DNA of 49,583 bases from Gammaproteobacteria bacterium (GTDB lineage: Bacteria; Pseudomonadota; Gammaproteobacteria; Pseudomonadales; Cellvibrionaceae). The stretch is from contig JAGKWY010000036.1 of the NCBI GenBank assembly GCA_021151625.1, positions 1 to 49,583 of the forward strand. Direction: 5' to 3'. A program made the translations under genes and the position numbers. Shown here in pieces: positions 34,346-43,335 of this stretch. The stretch's first letter is position 1. Every line of letters starts with the position of its first letter. The notes below the pieces were generated by a model that worked only from the letters and a program-made list of their open reading frames with translations, had not been told where the DNA came from and ran no database searches.

Positions 34346-34357
34346 GGAGCAAGTGTA

Positions 34358-35110
34358 ATGAAAAGTGCAATGAAAAAAATACTTCTTTCTGCGTTAGCAA
34401 CTGTTGCCGGTTTTACCAGTATTACCACTCTGGCGGCTGATGATAGTGTGAGTTTTAACGCGGCAGTCACTTCGGATTATCGCTATCGCGGAATTTCCCA
34501 AACCCGCCTTGACCCTGCAATCCAGGGCGGGGTTGATTACACAGACAGCGATAGCGGTTTCTACGCCGGCGCCTGGGCATCCAGCATCAAGTGGATTGAA
34601 GATGCTGGCGGCAATGCGAATGTAGAAGTCGATTTGTACGCGGGCAAACGCGGCAATTTCACTGAATCATTTACCTACGATGTTGGTGTATTGACCTATG
34701 TGTATCCGGATAACCAGCTCGCCGATGTTCCCGGCTTTGAAAATGCTGACACCACTGAAATTTATGGACAACTTGGTTCTGGTGTTGCTTATGTAAAATA
34801 TTCGCACGCACTGACTAATTTGTTTGGTTTTGTGGATAGTAAAAACAGTGGCTACCTGGATCTGGGGGCAAATATTTCACTCACCAAAACCCTCACCCTC
34901 AATTTGCATGCAGGGCATCAGGAAGTGGAAAATAATTCCATCGCCAGCTATGACGATTGGAAGATTGGTGTAACGCAAGACTTCGGCTTTTGTACTTTAT
35001 CCATCGCGGGTATAGACACCAATGCAGAAGAAGCTGCCTATAGCTCGCCGGCTAATGGTAAGTTCCTCGGTAAGGATGCACTGGTAGCGACTATTGCTAA
35101 AGTGTTTTAA
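34358..35110 (+). CDS. TorF-family putative porin
   Basis: A 250-residue outer-membrane protein. The signal peptide ends near LAADDSV (about residue 24). The mature part is beta-rich and begins with VSFNAAVTSDYRYRGISQT, the signature of the TorF/TIGR02001 putative porin family; alternating aromatic/small strands follow to a C-terminal phenylalanine (AKVF). The substrate is unknown. GGAG eight bases before the ATG supports the start. It stands 20 bases before corA, so the two may be co-transcribed. Confidence 0.82.
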   Translation: MKSAMKKILLSALATVAGFTSITTLAADDSVSFNAAVTSDYRYRGISQTRLDPAIQGGVDYTDSDSGFYAGAWASSIKWIEDAGGNANVEVDLYAGKRGNFTESFTYDVGVLTYVYPDNQLADVPGFENADTTEIYGQLGSGVAYVKYSHALTNLFGFVDSKNSGYLDLGANISLTKTLTLNLHAGHQEVENNSIASYDDWKIGVTQDFGFCTLSIAGIDTNAEEAAYSSPANGKFLGKDALVATIAKVF

Positions 35111-35130
35111 ACCATTGGCGGAGGTAAATC

Positions 35131-36096
35131 ATGCTGGTTAATTGCATGGTCTATTGCCGTGGCGAAAAGTTGGGCGATATTCAATTGGACAAATTGGCGG
35201 ATTACCTCCGCTTGCCAGATCATTTTGTATGGGTAGCATTGCGCGATACCCATCTCGATGAGCTGCAACAATTAAAAAAGCAATTTGGTTTACATGAGTT
35301 AGCCGTTGAGGATGTTATCAATGGCTATCAATCACCGAAAATAGAAGAATACGGTGAAAATCTATTTTTAATAATGCATTTAATTGATGTTGTTGGCGGT
35401 GAGCTTGTTACCGGCGAAGTGAACATTTTTGCCGGGCGCAATTACATCATCTCGGTACGCCAGCGCAGTCGCCAGGGATTTTCCAATGTGCGCATGCGCA
35501 GTGAGCGAGATCCGAAAATGCTTGGCCAGGGTTCTGCCTATGTGCTCTATGCGTTAATGGATTCGGTGATGGATCGCTATTTTCAAGCACTTTCGGTGTT
35601 GGAATACGAATTGGAAGCTATTGAGGAAACCATTTTCAAAACAGGAATTGAACGCGACAATATCGAACGTCTCTATCAACTCAAACGCAAGCTCACTTTG
35701 TTAAAACACGCCATCTCTCCGCTAATGGAATCCCTGCCGAAATTACACGGTGGACGTGTTCCGGAAATTTGCAGCCAGTATCCGGAATATTTTCGCGAGC
35801 TGAGTGAACATCTGGGGCGAATTAATGCGGGTATAGATAGCATCCAGGATACGCTGAGCACAGCGATGCAAGTTAATTTATCCATGGTCACCATCCATCA
35901 AACCGATGTGAGTAAACGCTTGGCGGCCTGGGCCGCTATTTTCGCAGTGGCTACGGCATTTGCCGGAATCTGGGGAATGAATTTCGACAATATGCCGGAG
36001 CTGCGCTGGCGTTTTGGTTATCTGGCGGCGTTGGCAACCATTGGTGGTGTCTGTGGATATTTATTTGTACGCTTTAAAAAAACCGGTTGGCTATGA
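35131..36096 (+). CDS. corA: CorA-family divalent cation transporter
   Basis: A 321-residue inner-membrane Mg2+/Co2+ channel protein. A long cytosolic alpha/beta and coiled-coil region (about 1-255) leads to two C-terminal helices. The first (WAAIFAVATAFAGIWGMNF) carries the diagnostic GMN motif, with NMPEL in the loop; the second runs to the basic end RFKKTGWL. GGAGG six bases before ATG supports the start. The last 79 bases overlap antisense with the dapA reading frame, although the CorA terminus itself looks complete. Confidence 0.92.
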   Translation: MLVNCMVYCRGEKLGDIQLDKLADYLRLPDHFVWVALRDTHLDELQQLKKQFGLHELAVEDVINGYQSPKIEEYGENLFLIMHLIDVVGGELVTGEVNIFAGRNYIISVRQRSRQGFSNVRMRSERDPKMLGQGSAYVLYALMDSVMDRYFQALSVLEYELEAIEETIFKTGIERDNIERLYQLKRKLTLLKHAISPLMESLPKLHGGRVPEICSQYPEYFRELSEHLGRINAGIDSIQDTLSTAMQVNLSMVTIHQTDVSKRLAAWAAIFAVATAFAGIWGMNFDNMPELRWRFGYLAALATIGGVCGYLFVRFKKTGWL

Positions 36097-36977
36097 CCCG
36101 CTGTAATTCCCATCACCTTATCCAATTCTTTGCTCAAGGCCGCTTTTCCTGCGGTAGACATGGTGGTCATAGGCAAGCGTAAAGAATCATTGATAAACCC
36201 TTGCATGGCCAGGGCTGCTTTTACCGGTGCCGGGTTGGGTTCAGAAAATAATAATTTAATCAGTGGTAACAATTGTGCAAATAATTCATGCGCATGTTTG
36301 ATATGTCCATGGCTCACCAAATCATGCAGGAGCACAAACAAATCCGGACGAATATGTGCCGCTGCTGAAATAGCGCCGGATGCCCCCAAACGTAAATCGT
36401 CAAACAGGTGTTCATCATTGCCGCTAAGCACGGATAATTTGTTAAGCGTTATTAAATCGCGCATTTGACTGCCGCATTCCTTAATCGCCACAAATTGCGG
36501 ATTTTTCGCCAGGTCGGCAATGACATCGACGCTGATATTAATGCCTGTGCGCATGGGAATGTTATACAGGATAATGGGTAACTCGGTCATAGAGGCAATG
36601 GCATTGAAGTGCAGGCGTATACCTTCTTGTGAGGGCCTTACGTAAGCGGGCGGTGAAATTAAAAAACCTGCCAGATTATCTGCTGCGAAGCGTTTTATTT
36701 TATCCTGCAGCTCGCGTGTGCTGCTGCCACCCAAGCCAATCACCAGGGGATATTTATCACCCACGACTTCGCGTACGGCGCTGAGCAATAATTGCTGCTC
36801 ATATTTATCCAGCGAACAACCTTCACCGGTTGTTCCTGCAAGCACCAAACCATTCACACCAGATTGCACCAAATAATTTGCCAATTCCTGCGTGGCACTC
36901 ACATCAATTTTGCCGTGATGAAATGGTGTAACCAGCGGCACCCATATACCTTCAAACCTGTTCATAATCCTGTTCAT
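36018..36977 (-). CDS. dapA: 4-hydroxy-tetrahydrodipicolinate synthase (DapA)
   Basis: This enzyme condenses pyruvate with aspartate semialdehyde in lysine and peptidoglycan precursor synthesis. The TIM-barrel motifs are present: GTTGEGCSL (substrate Thr pair), YNIPMRTG (catalytic Tyr and Arg), FVAIKECG (Schiff-base Lys) and LSGNDEHLFDD. The product is 319 residues against about 292 usually. The extra tail after DKVMGITA (about 22 residues, GHSQPVFLKRTNK and beyond) is antisense to the corA 3' end and probably not native, so the natural stop may be missing. ATG 36977 has GAGG nine bases upstream; an alternative start is 36965. It follows a small unknown gene by 25 bases. Confidence 0.88.
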   Translation of the reverse strand: MNRIMNRFEGIWVPLVTPFHHGKIDVSATQELANYLVQSGVNGLVLAGTTGEGCSLDKYEQQLLLSAVREVVGDKYPLVIGLGGSSTRELQDKIKRFAADNLAGFLISPPAYVRPSQEGIRLHFNAIASMTELPIILYNIPMRTGINISVDVIADLAKNPQFVAIKECGSQMRDLITLNKLSVLSGNDEHLFDDLRLGASGAISAAAHIRPDLFVLLHDLVSHGHIKHAHELFAQLLPLIKLLFSEPNPAPVKAALAMQGFINDSLRLPMTTMSTAGKAALSKELDKVMGITAGHSQPVFLKRTNKYPQTPPMVANAAR

Positions 36978-37002
36978 GATTGTCTGCCTCACCTTATAAG
37001 GA

Positions 37003-37392
37003 TTACACGCGGTACACGCGCCCAAACTCGGCGCTATCCAGGCGCGCAATAATTGCATCCATCAAGCGTGCGACGGTTGCCTTGCCAAAACAGCGCAAGC
37101 GTATGAGCTGGCATTCCGGTTTGAGCGTGGGTTGGATATGGAATGAATCCATATGCTCGCCGCATGTCTCGCTGGCGACATGGCGCAAATTGGCAATGTG
37201 GTTGTTATCTACAGTAATTGATAATTCGAACAGGGCATCCGCGAGTGGGACTTTTTGTTCTAGTGAGTGGGATGCAAGAAAAAGCTTTGCCGAGGTTTTA
37301 TTGGTGGTGATATGAGTAACAGCGGTATTGGCCAACCAATAAGATCGTTTTGTGCGAATTTGGCGAGCATTGCCTGAGCATGAGGTTTCCAT
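37003..37392 (-). CDS. Unknown small protein upstream of dapA
   Basis: An unrecognised 129-residue protein without a signal peptide or membrane segment. The C-terminal half (LIRLRCFGKATVARLMDAII then ARLDSAEFGRVYRV) has the alternating strand-helix look of a small ligand-binding domain, perhaps ACT-like, but this is a guess. AGG six bases before ATG and the 25-base gap to dapA suggest a two-gene operon. A lysine-sensing role next to dapA would be attractive but is unsupported. Confidence 0.5.
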   Translation of the reverse strand: METSCSGNARQIRTKRSYWLANTAVTHITTNKTSAKLFLASHSLEQKVPLADALFELSITVDNNHIANLRHVASETCGEHMDSFHIQPTLKPECQLIRLRCFGKATVARLMDAIIARLDSAEFGRVYRV

Positions 37393-37608
37393 AAATTACC
37401 TGTCGGGTTGTTAAGACCACTTTAAGGTACTGTTTTGGATATAAAGAAGTTATAAAAATGCCGGTGGGATTAATAAAATTTGAATTAATTCTTCAGGGAA
37501 TTTTTATGGGTGCCATATCGTCTTGTCATTACTTAACAGCGGAACCCTTCAACAGTGCCGAGCATATGCTGGTACACTGCCGCCAATCAGCAGATGGAGG
37601 CAACCTCT

Positions 37609-38352
37609 ATGAGTTCAAATTCTGTTAATCATCCGCATCAAAAACCGATTCTTGTTTTGCTTGCGGGCAGAACTTTTCCTGAGATCAGGAAAACCGACGG
37701 TGATTTTGATGATTGGATTGCGCAGGGGCTGGGTGAACAGAATGCAGTAACGCGAATGGATGCACGTGAAGTTGAAGCCCTACCGTCGCCCGCAGAAATT
37801 GCCGGTGTAGTCGTGAGTGGTTCCCATGCGATGGTAACTGAGCATTTACCCTGGAGTGAGCGTTTGGCGCAGTGGTTGAAATCTTGTGTAGATGCGAATG
37901 TGCCAGTGTTGGGGATTTGTTATGGGCATCAAGTGTTAGCCCATGCCTGCGGTGGTGTGGTTGATTATCACCCCGATGGTATTGAGATAGGTTCGCACAG
38001 GATTCAGATAACTGAAGCTGCGCAGCAGGATTTATTATTTGCACAAATGCCTGGTGAATTTCCCGCGCAATTGGTTCATTCCCAATCGGTGCGCAAACTT
38101 CCGGCGGGTGCAGTATTACTCGCTAGTGGTGAGCATGAAGCACATCAGGCATATCGTGTTGGCAACTGTGCGTGGGGCGTGCAGTTTCATCCAGAGTTTT
38201 CTTCCCAGGCGATGAAAAAATATATCCAGTTACTTGAGCAAAAACTGATAAGTGAAAACTGTGATGTACAAGCTTTGAACTCAGCCGTAGTAGATACGCC
38301 TGACTCTGCAGAATTGTTGCGTCGCTTTGCAGAAATCTGTAATAGAAAATAA
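37609..38352 (+). CDS. Class I glutamine amidotransferase-like protein
   Basis: A free-standing glutamine amidotransferase of 247 residues. The triad is visible: nucleophile Cys in VLGICYGHQVLAHA and His with Glu in WGVQFHPEFS; the oxyanion strand GVVVSGSHAMV precedes them. Such stand-alone enzymes include GMP synthase-like and gamma-glutamyl hydrolase-type proteins; NCBI-style naming is often GMP synthase-like. The acceptor is unknown. ATG 37609 has GGAGG eight bases upstream, better than the ATG at 37555. It has its own terminator. Confidence 0.85.
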   Translation: MSSNSVNHPHQKPILVLLAGRTFPEIRKTDGDFDDWIAQGLGEQNAVTRMDAREVEALPSPAEIAGVVVSGSHAMVTEHLPWSERLAQWLKSCVDANVPVLGICYGHQVLAHACGGVVDYHPDGIEIGSHRIQITEAAQQDLLFAQMPGEFPAQLVHSQSVRKLPAGAVLLASGEHEAHQAYRVGNCAWGVQFHPEFSSQAMKKYIQLLEQKLISENCDVQALNSAVVDTPDSAELLRRFAEICNRK

Positions 38353-38353
38353 A

Positions 38354-38377
38354 AACGGCAACCGAGGTTGCCGTTTT
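38354..38377 (+). terminator. Terminator of the amidotransferase gene
   Basis: AACGGCAAC pairs with GTTGCCGTT around CGAG, with six T at the end, directly after the stop codon. The A-run upstream lets it also serve the minus-strand LPMO gene that ends at 38403. Confidence 0.9.
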
Positions 38378-38402
38378 TTCAAATCCTTTTATTCAGTAAT
38401 TC

Positions 38403-39590
38403 TTACTGACAGCTGCGAACCAGGGTCCAGGCATTGGTCCATGCCCAGCCAGTACCCGGTGCATAGGCGCCGCCTTGTGAACACCAGCCGCCCACGGTGC
38501 AGCGATACTCATTGCCAACATTTTGTACCAGTGCATTGTTTGCATAGGTTGCACCGTTAACAAATGCCGGTGATGTGCACACACCATTCGCAACTGAAGA
38601 CGCAACAGATGAACGAGAGCTGCTCACTGATGTTCTGGAGGAGCTTGCCACTACAGTGGATGACACACTGGAGGTAGAGGTCTCACTACATGCACCTAGA
38701 TCCAGCCAGTAGTTGTATTGGCCGGAGGTGAGCGCAGGGTCATTACCCTGAGTCCAGTAGTTAGCCTGATAGCGTTTGTTGTTGTGCTGCACTTGTTGGG
38801 GCTTGTCATACACAGTGGTTGCATTCCAGGTTGGCAAACCGGCGCAAGTATTGCCCGAAATACTGGAAGTAGTTCCTGTTGATGAGCTGGTAACTGCTAC
38901 AGATGATGAAGTCACAGCCACGGAGCTATTAGAGCCACCATACACAACGTCAATACATTGATAGAAAGCTTCCGGTGCATCAGCCACCGGATCGCGTTGC
39001 CAAATACTGTAAACAATATGGCGACCGGTGCGTGGTGGCAGGGTCACTATATGTGTGGAGGTGGATTCGCGATCTGCGGGAGCAGATTGGTGGATTTGTT
39101 CAAGGTCAGACCATTTCAATGGCGCTGCACCAGGATTAAACCCTTGCTTGGTGATGTAATAGCGGAAGTATTTGGTTTTGTGCGCTGCCGGGTTGGTCCA
39201 GATAAACGCAAGTGGGCCTGCGCTAACTTGCGTCGCGCCCCAATCATTTCGCGCGAGGTTTAATCCATTCATGCTGCCGATATTGGCGCCGCATAATTTT
39301 CCATCGGGAATCAACGCCTGGTGATTGTCATTGGCACCGCCAATACCGATAGATTGCGGCTCATACTGACTGGAGTTACCTGCAGCAGCGGCGGCAACAC
39401 ACGCGGGTGAACTACCGCCACCTTGCGCAGAGGTGCACAGGAAGGCGCGGCTTTTAGGGCTGGATACATAACCGTGTGCACTCACTTCTACTGCGCCTAA
39501 TAAAGCGGCAGCACCCATAAGAGCAGATAAACCAAAAACATTTAATGATTTGAAACGGGAAATTGCGGATGGATTATTAATTGTTGTCAC
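38403..39590 (-). CDS. Chitin-active lytic polysaccharide monooxygenase AA10-CBM5-CBM73
   Basis: A secreted copper enzyme that cleaves crystalline chitin oxidatively. After the signal peptide (ending VEVSA, cleavage before HGYVSS) the N-terminal His39 is one half of the histidine brace; the other is in NPAAHKTKYFRYY (about residue 137). The AA10 domain runs to about 220. A serine-rich linker leads to a CBM5-type chitin-binding module (CAGLPTWNATTVY, YWLDLGAC), then a second serine linker and a C-terminal CBM73-like module (GVCTSPAFVNGATY, WCSQGGAYAPGTGWAW). This is the architecture and length of Cellvibrio japonicus LPMO10A. GTG 39590 is chosen because GGAG lies seven bases upstream; the GTG at 39596 is too close to it. 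Confidence 0.93.
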   Translation of the reverse strand: MTTINNPSAISRFKSLNVFGLSALMGAAALLGAVEVSAHGYVSSPKSRAFLCTSAQGGGSSPACVAAAAAGNSSQYEPQSIGIGGANDNHQALIPDGKLCGANIGSMNGLNLARNDWGATQVSAGPLAFIWTNPAAHKTKYFRYYITKQGFNPGAAPLKWSDLEQIHQSAPADRESTSTHIVTLPPRTGRHIVYSIWQRDPVADAPEAFYQCIDVVYGGSNSSVAVTSSSVAVTSSSTGTTSSISGNTCAGLPTWNATTVYDKPQQVQHNNKRYQANYWTQGNDPALTSGQYNYWLDLGACSETSTSSVSSTVVASSSRTSVSSSRSSVASSVANGVCTSPAFVNGATYANNALVQNVGNEYRCTVGGWCSQGGAYAPGTGWAWTNAWTLVRSCQ

Positions 39591-39730
39591 TTTCACACTC
39601 CACTTTAATCAAGGTTGATTGTTTATTTGGAATCGGCAAAAAAACGACTGGATGTTTTTGCGTGAATAAAAATGGTTGCGCACATAGCGCGAAATTTTTA
39701 TCCGGGGACTGAGTCTATGGTGCTTGAAAT

Positions 39731-39768
39731 AAAACACCAGTCTGACTTTTCGCCAAACTGGTGTTTTT
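39731..39768 (-). terminator. Orphan bidirectional terminator upstream of LPMO
   Basis: AAACACCAGT and ACTGGTGTTT form a ten-pair stem with A-runs and T-runs on either side. No intact gene ends here; on the minus strand it follows the short coding-like remnant at 39816-39872. Confidence 0.75.
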
Positions 39769-39815
39769 GCGTTCGACTTTAGGACGGAAAATAACAAACC
39801 TGCCTGAATGAAAAT

Positions 39816-39872
39816 TTAAGCGACATTTGCGGTGACTAAATTCACATTCACATCATCGATAGGGGCGACCAT
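39816..39872 (-). pseudogene. Possible 3' remnant of a lost gene
   Basis: The minus-strand frame reads PALPQAVQFMVAPIDDVNVN followed by LVTANVA and a stop. It resembles the end of a real protein, has no Shine-Dalgarno before its only ATG (39872), and is followed about 50 bases later by a strong terminator. The frame is closed by a stop just beyond 39899. It may be the tail of a gene whose body is absent; with so few codons this is tentative. Confidence 0.3.
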
Positions 39873-39931
39873 GAATTGAACAGCTTGAGGCAGGGCGGGT
39901 CATTACTAGCTCGGGGAGATTTACCAAAATG

Positions 39932-39966
39932 GCATCCACAGAGTTATACACAGCTTCTGTGGATAC
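39932..39966. repeat. Paired DnaA-box-like inverted element, copy 2
   Basis: GCATCCACA (39932-39940), TTATACACA (39944-39952) and the opposed TGTGGATAC (39958-39966) all resemble DnaA boxes. The central pair with its GCTT spacer is nearly identical to the copy at 20568-20590 (21 of 23 bases). Confidence 0.6.
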
Positions 39967-40378
39967 TTTTATCCTGAATGAGTGCTCAGGGACGGGCATA
40001 GTATTTGCTCCAACCTCTTGGTCTGACTCCCGGCCGTATCATTGCCAGCGGAGGTTTTGTGTCGGAAATCTGGCTGTGACAGGTAAAAACAGGTTCAAAA
40101 GGGTGCAAATGGCACTAAATTTACGTTTTTTGCTAAGGTTTTTTGCTTGCATCCTTTCTGTGCGCTTGCATAGGCACGTGCACCTTTGTAATCTGCGCGC
40201 CCGCCCGGAAGCCCGAATAATCCTAATGATGTGAACACCTGAATGGGAAGCCGCGGCATATTGACGGTGAACTAATCGTCATTTTCTACCCTTGCCCCGA
40301 CTGATGGCGTAGAATGCCGCCCTCTTTTGGTGATTCGCTTGTGCGTTTTTTAATCCCTCGATTTGTTGGAGATGCCCA
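39967..40378 (+). other. Region upstream of ppc, no gene
   Basis: With the stretch from 39591 this forms a ~790-base gap between the LPMO gene and ppc. Apart from the orphan terminator, the possible remnant and the DnaA-like repeat, no convincing gene was found. The open frame at 39929-40234 lacks coding character. A GGAG at 40368-40371 is the ppc ribosome-binding site. Confidence 0.4.
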
Positions 40379-42864
40379 ATGTTAAAGCTGCCTGAAACCC
40401 TGCGCGAAAACGTCCGCCTGCTGGGGGAACTTCTGGGTGAAACGATTCACGCCCACGAAGGCGAAGAGCCTTTAACCAATTCCTGAATCTGGCCAATATT
40501 GCCGACCAGGAGTATTTCTCCAGCGCGGAAGCCGAGCGCGAAGACAGCCTGCAATCCATGATCCTGGAATTTGCTGAAGCGCACGGCAAAGACGCGTTAA
40601 CTGAAGTTATTAATAAGTTGCGTATAGAGCTGGTACTGACTGCGCATCCAACCGAAGTCACCCGTCGCACCCTGATTCGCAAGTATGACCAAATCGTCGA
40701 CACCCTGGCGGATCGTCAAAACGGCAGTCTGTTGACCTTCGAACAAGACAAATTGCGTGGCCGCCTGCACCGTCTGGTGGAGGAGATTTGGGCTACTGAT
40801 GAAATCCGCACCACTCGCCCAACTGCCGTTGATGAGGCCAAGTGGGGCTTTGCGGTAATTGAAAACAGCCTCTGGCAGGCGGTACCTGATTTTATTCGCC
40901 ATCTGGATCGTATGTGCACCCGCCATTTGGGCGAGTCGCTGCCAGTGGATATCCGCCCCATCAAGTTCTATTCCTGGATGGGTGGCGACCGCGATGGAAA
41001 CCCGAATGTAACCCACAAAATTACCCGCGAGGTCCTGTTGTTGGGCCGCTGGATGGCTGCCGAGCTTTACTCGCGCGACATCTATAGCCTGGGTGGCGAC
41101 CTGAGTATGAGCGAAGCGAGCGATGAGCTACGCGCTATTTACCCGGACAGCGTGACTCCTTATCGCGATGCTATGTATGACTTGCGCCGTCGCATCCAAT
41201 CCACCCTGGAGTGGGCAGAAGCACGCTTGCAAGGCCGCGCAGTAGAAGTGCCGGTTGACCTGATTACCAGCCGCGAAGATCTGCTGTCACCACTGATGCT
41301 GTGCTTCCGCTCCCTGAATGCAGTGGGCTTACCGCACATCGCTAATGGTCCTTTGGTTGACACTATCCGCCGTATCCACTGCTTTGGTATTAACCTGGTG
41401 CCGCTGGATATCCGTCAGGATGGCGATCGCCACGTACAAGCTATCGATGAGTTGGTGCAGTATCTCGGCTTGGGTGATTACCGTGCATGGTCAGAAGAAG
41501 AGCGCCAGGCTTTCCTGCTTGAATCCCTGACCAGCAAGCGCCCATTGCTGCCATCGGTATGGCCGATGAGTGATGAGACCGCTGAGGTATTAGCGACTTG
41601 CCGTATTGTGGCGCAAGAACCGCGCGAGATTCTCTCGCACTACATTATCTCTATGGCACAGCAGCCCTCCGATGTACTGGCTGTGGCCCTGTTGTTGAAA
41701 GAATGCGGCATGACCTGGAATATGCCGATTGTGCCTTTGTTTGAAACTCTGGATGACCTGGATCGCGCTCCTATAGTGATGGAGCGTTTGTGGGATCTGG
41801 AGTGGTACCAGCATTACTCCGCCCAGCAACAAACCGTGATGATTGGTTACTCTGACTCCGCTAAAGATGCAGGCAAGATTGCTGCTACCTGGGCGCAATA
41901 CAAAGCCCAGGAAAAGCTGGTGGCGCTGGCGGATAAGTTTGACGTGTCGCTGGTATTGTTCCATGGTCGTGGCGGTACCGTTGGCCGCGGCGGTGGCCCG
42001 GTAGAAAAAGCCATGGCTTCCCAACCACCTGGATCGGTAAAAGGCCGCATTCGCGTAACCGAGCAGGGCGAGATGATTCGCTACAAGTTTGGCTTGCCGC
42101 GCGTTGCATTTAGCAGCTTGTCTTCCTATGTTGTCGCAACCATGCGTGCAACTATGTCGCCTAACGCATCACCAAAAGATGAGTGGCGCGATTTGATTGA
42201 GCGTATGGGTAAAGCCAGCCTTGAGGCCTATCGCAGCATTGTGCGTGGCCATAAAGATTTCGTCCCTTACTTCCGCAACCTGACGCCTGAGCAGGAGTTG
42301 AGCCTTCTGGCATTAGGCAGTCGCCCTGCCAAGCGTAAATCTACGGGTGGGGTAGAGAGTCTGCGTGCGATTCCCTGGGTGTTCGCCTGGACGCAAGTAC
42401 GCTTGAACCTTCCCGCCTGGTTAGGTACTCGCCAAGCATTTGAGTATGCGTTGGAGAATGATCCGGCACTGCTGGACGATATGGTTAGTAACTGGCCGTT
42501 CTTCTCCAGCTTCCTCGATCTGTTGGAAATGGTTATCGGCAAGGCGGATGGTCCTATCTGTACTTACTACGAGCAACAGTTGGTTCCCGTGGAATACCGC
42601 GGTCTGGGGCAACAGCTGCGCGGCGACTTGAAGGCGCTGGAAGGCTTGATCAATCAGATGAAAAAGCAAGACACCCTGCTGGCTGATGACCCTATGCTGC
42701 GCCAGTCATTGGAGGTGCGTAAGCCCTATGTCGACCCTCTCAACTATCTGCAGGCAGAGCTGTTAAAGCGTTATCGCAGCAGTGAGACTATCAGCCCGGA
42801 TTTGGAGCGTGCGCTCAAGGTCACTATGGCGGGTATTGCCGCCGGTATGCGCAACACCGGTTGA
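40379..42864 (+). pseudogene. ppc: Phosphoenolpyruvate carboxylase, broken by an N-terminal deletion/frameshift
   Basis: The enzyme makes oxaloacetate from phosphoenolpyruvate and bicarbonate. The true start is ATG 40379 (GGAG seven bases before), encoding LPETLRENVRLLGELLGETI as in other PPCs, but this frame stops at 40484. From 40471 the second frame resumes with FNQFLNLANIADQ and continues intact to the family terminus AGMRNTG at 42864. Compared with Pseudomonas PPC, about 45-50 residues between these blocks are missing. All catalytic blocks are kept in the second frame: VLTAHPTEVTRRTL, GYSDSAKDAG and FHGRGGTVGRGGGP. The downstream frame has only internal starts (such as ATG 40558) that would leave out about 110 residues. 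Either the gene is inactivated or the sequence lacks a segment. Confidence 0.9.
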
Positions 42865-42875
42865 TTATTTTGCGA

Positions 42876-42902
42876 GGGCGGTAGCAGTTTTAGCTACCGC
42901 CC
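42876..42902 (+). terminator. Hairpin terminator of ppc
   Basis: GGGCGGTAGC pairs with GCTACCGCCC around AGTTTTA, 11 bases after the ppc stop. The following T-run is weak, but the ten-pair GC-rich stem is strong. Confidence 0.75.
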
Positions 42903-43335
42903 GCACAATTTTCCCCTCGTTACCCTTGTGTTTCTTTTTTTCACACATAAAAATGGCCTTATCACCGATTTTTATATGCCATTAGGGTTTCACCCCAATC
43001 AACTTGGCAAATCTTCTTAGAAATCCATTCGGTATATTATTTGAACTGTTTATCGCAAATTCGCTTGGCTTTTGTTTTTTTTGTCGTTAAAGTTTGTTCA
43101 AGCGCGCATCTGACAGCGCAGTCATTTACAAAAACAATAACTACTACCACGCATATAGCTTCGAACTCAGAAGCAACACAAAACTAAATCATTGGATTAC
43201 ACGGTCATTATGGATAGCACTGCTCAGTCGTCATCGCAGCAGTAATTGGTTAGCTCTTTTGTTTTTAATAGCAAAAAAGTCAAAATTATTTTTTTTTATA
43301 CCTAAAAATTTTATCGGAATGGGGTTTGTTTTACG
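42903..43335 (+). other. AT-rich leader region of the minor pilin operon
   Basis: This 433-base AT-rich stretch precedes the pilin genes. It holds an imperfect AATGGC/GCCATT hairpin at about 42952-42984 and several T-runs, but no clear promoter hexamers or sigma-54 site. The frame at 43094-43339 does not look coding. Confidence 0.4.

Noticed and set aside
39929..40234. A 101-codon plus-strand frame between the LPMO and ppc genes
   Set aside because: Its composition is not protein-like (Arg/Cys/His rich, erratic) and it spans the DnaA-like repeat, so it is treated as noncoding.
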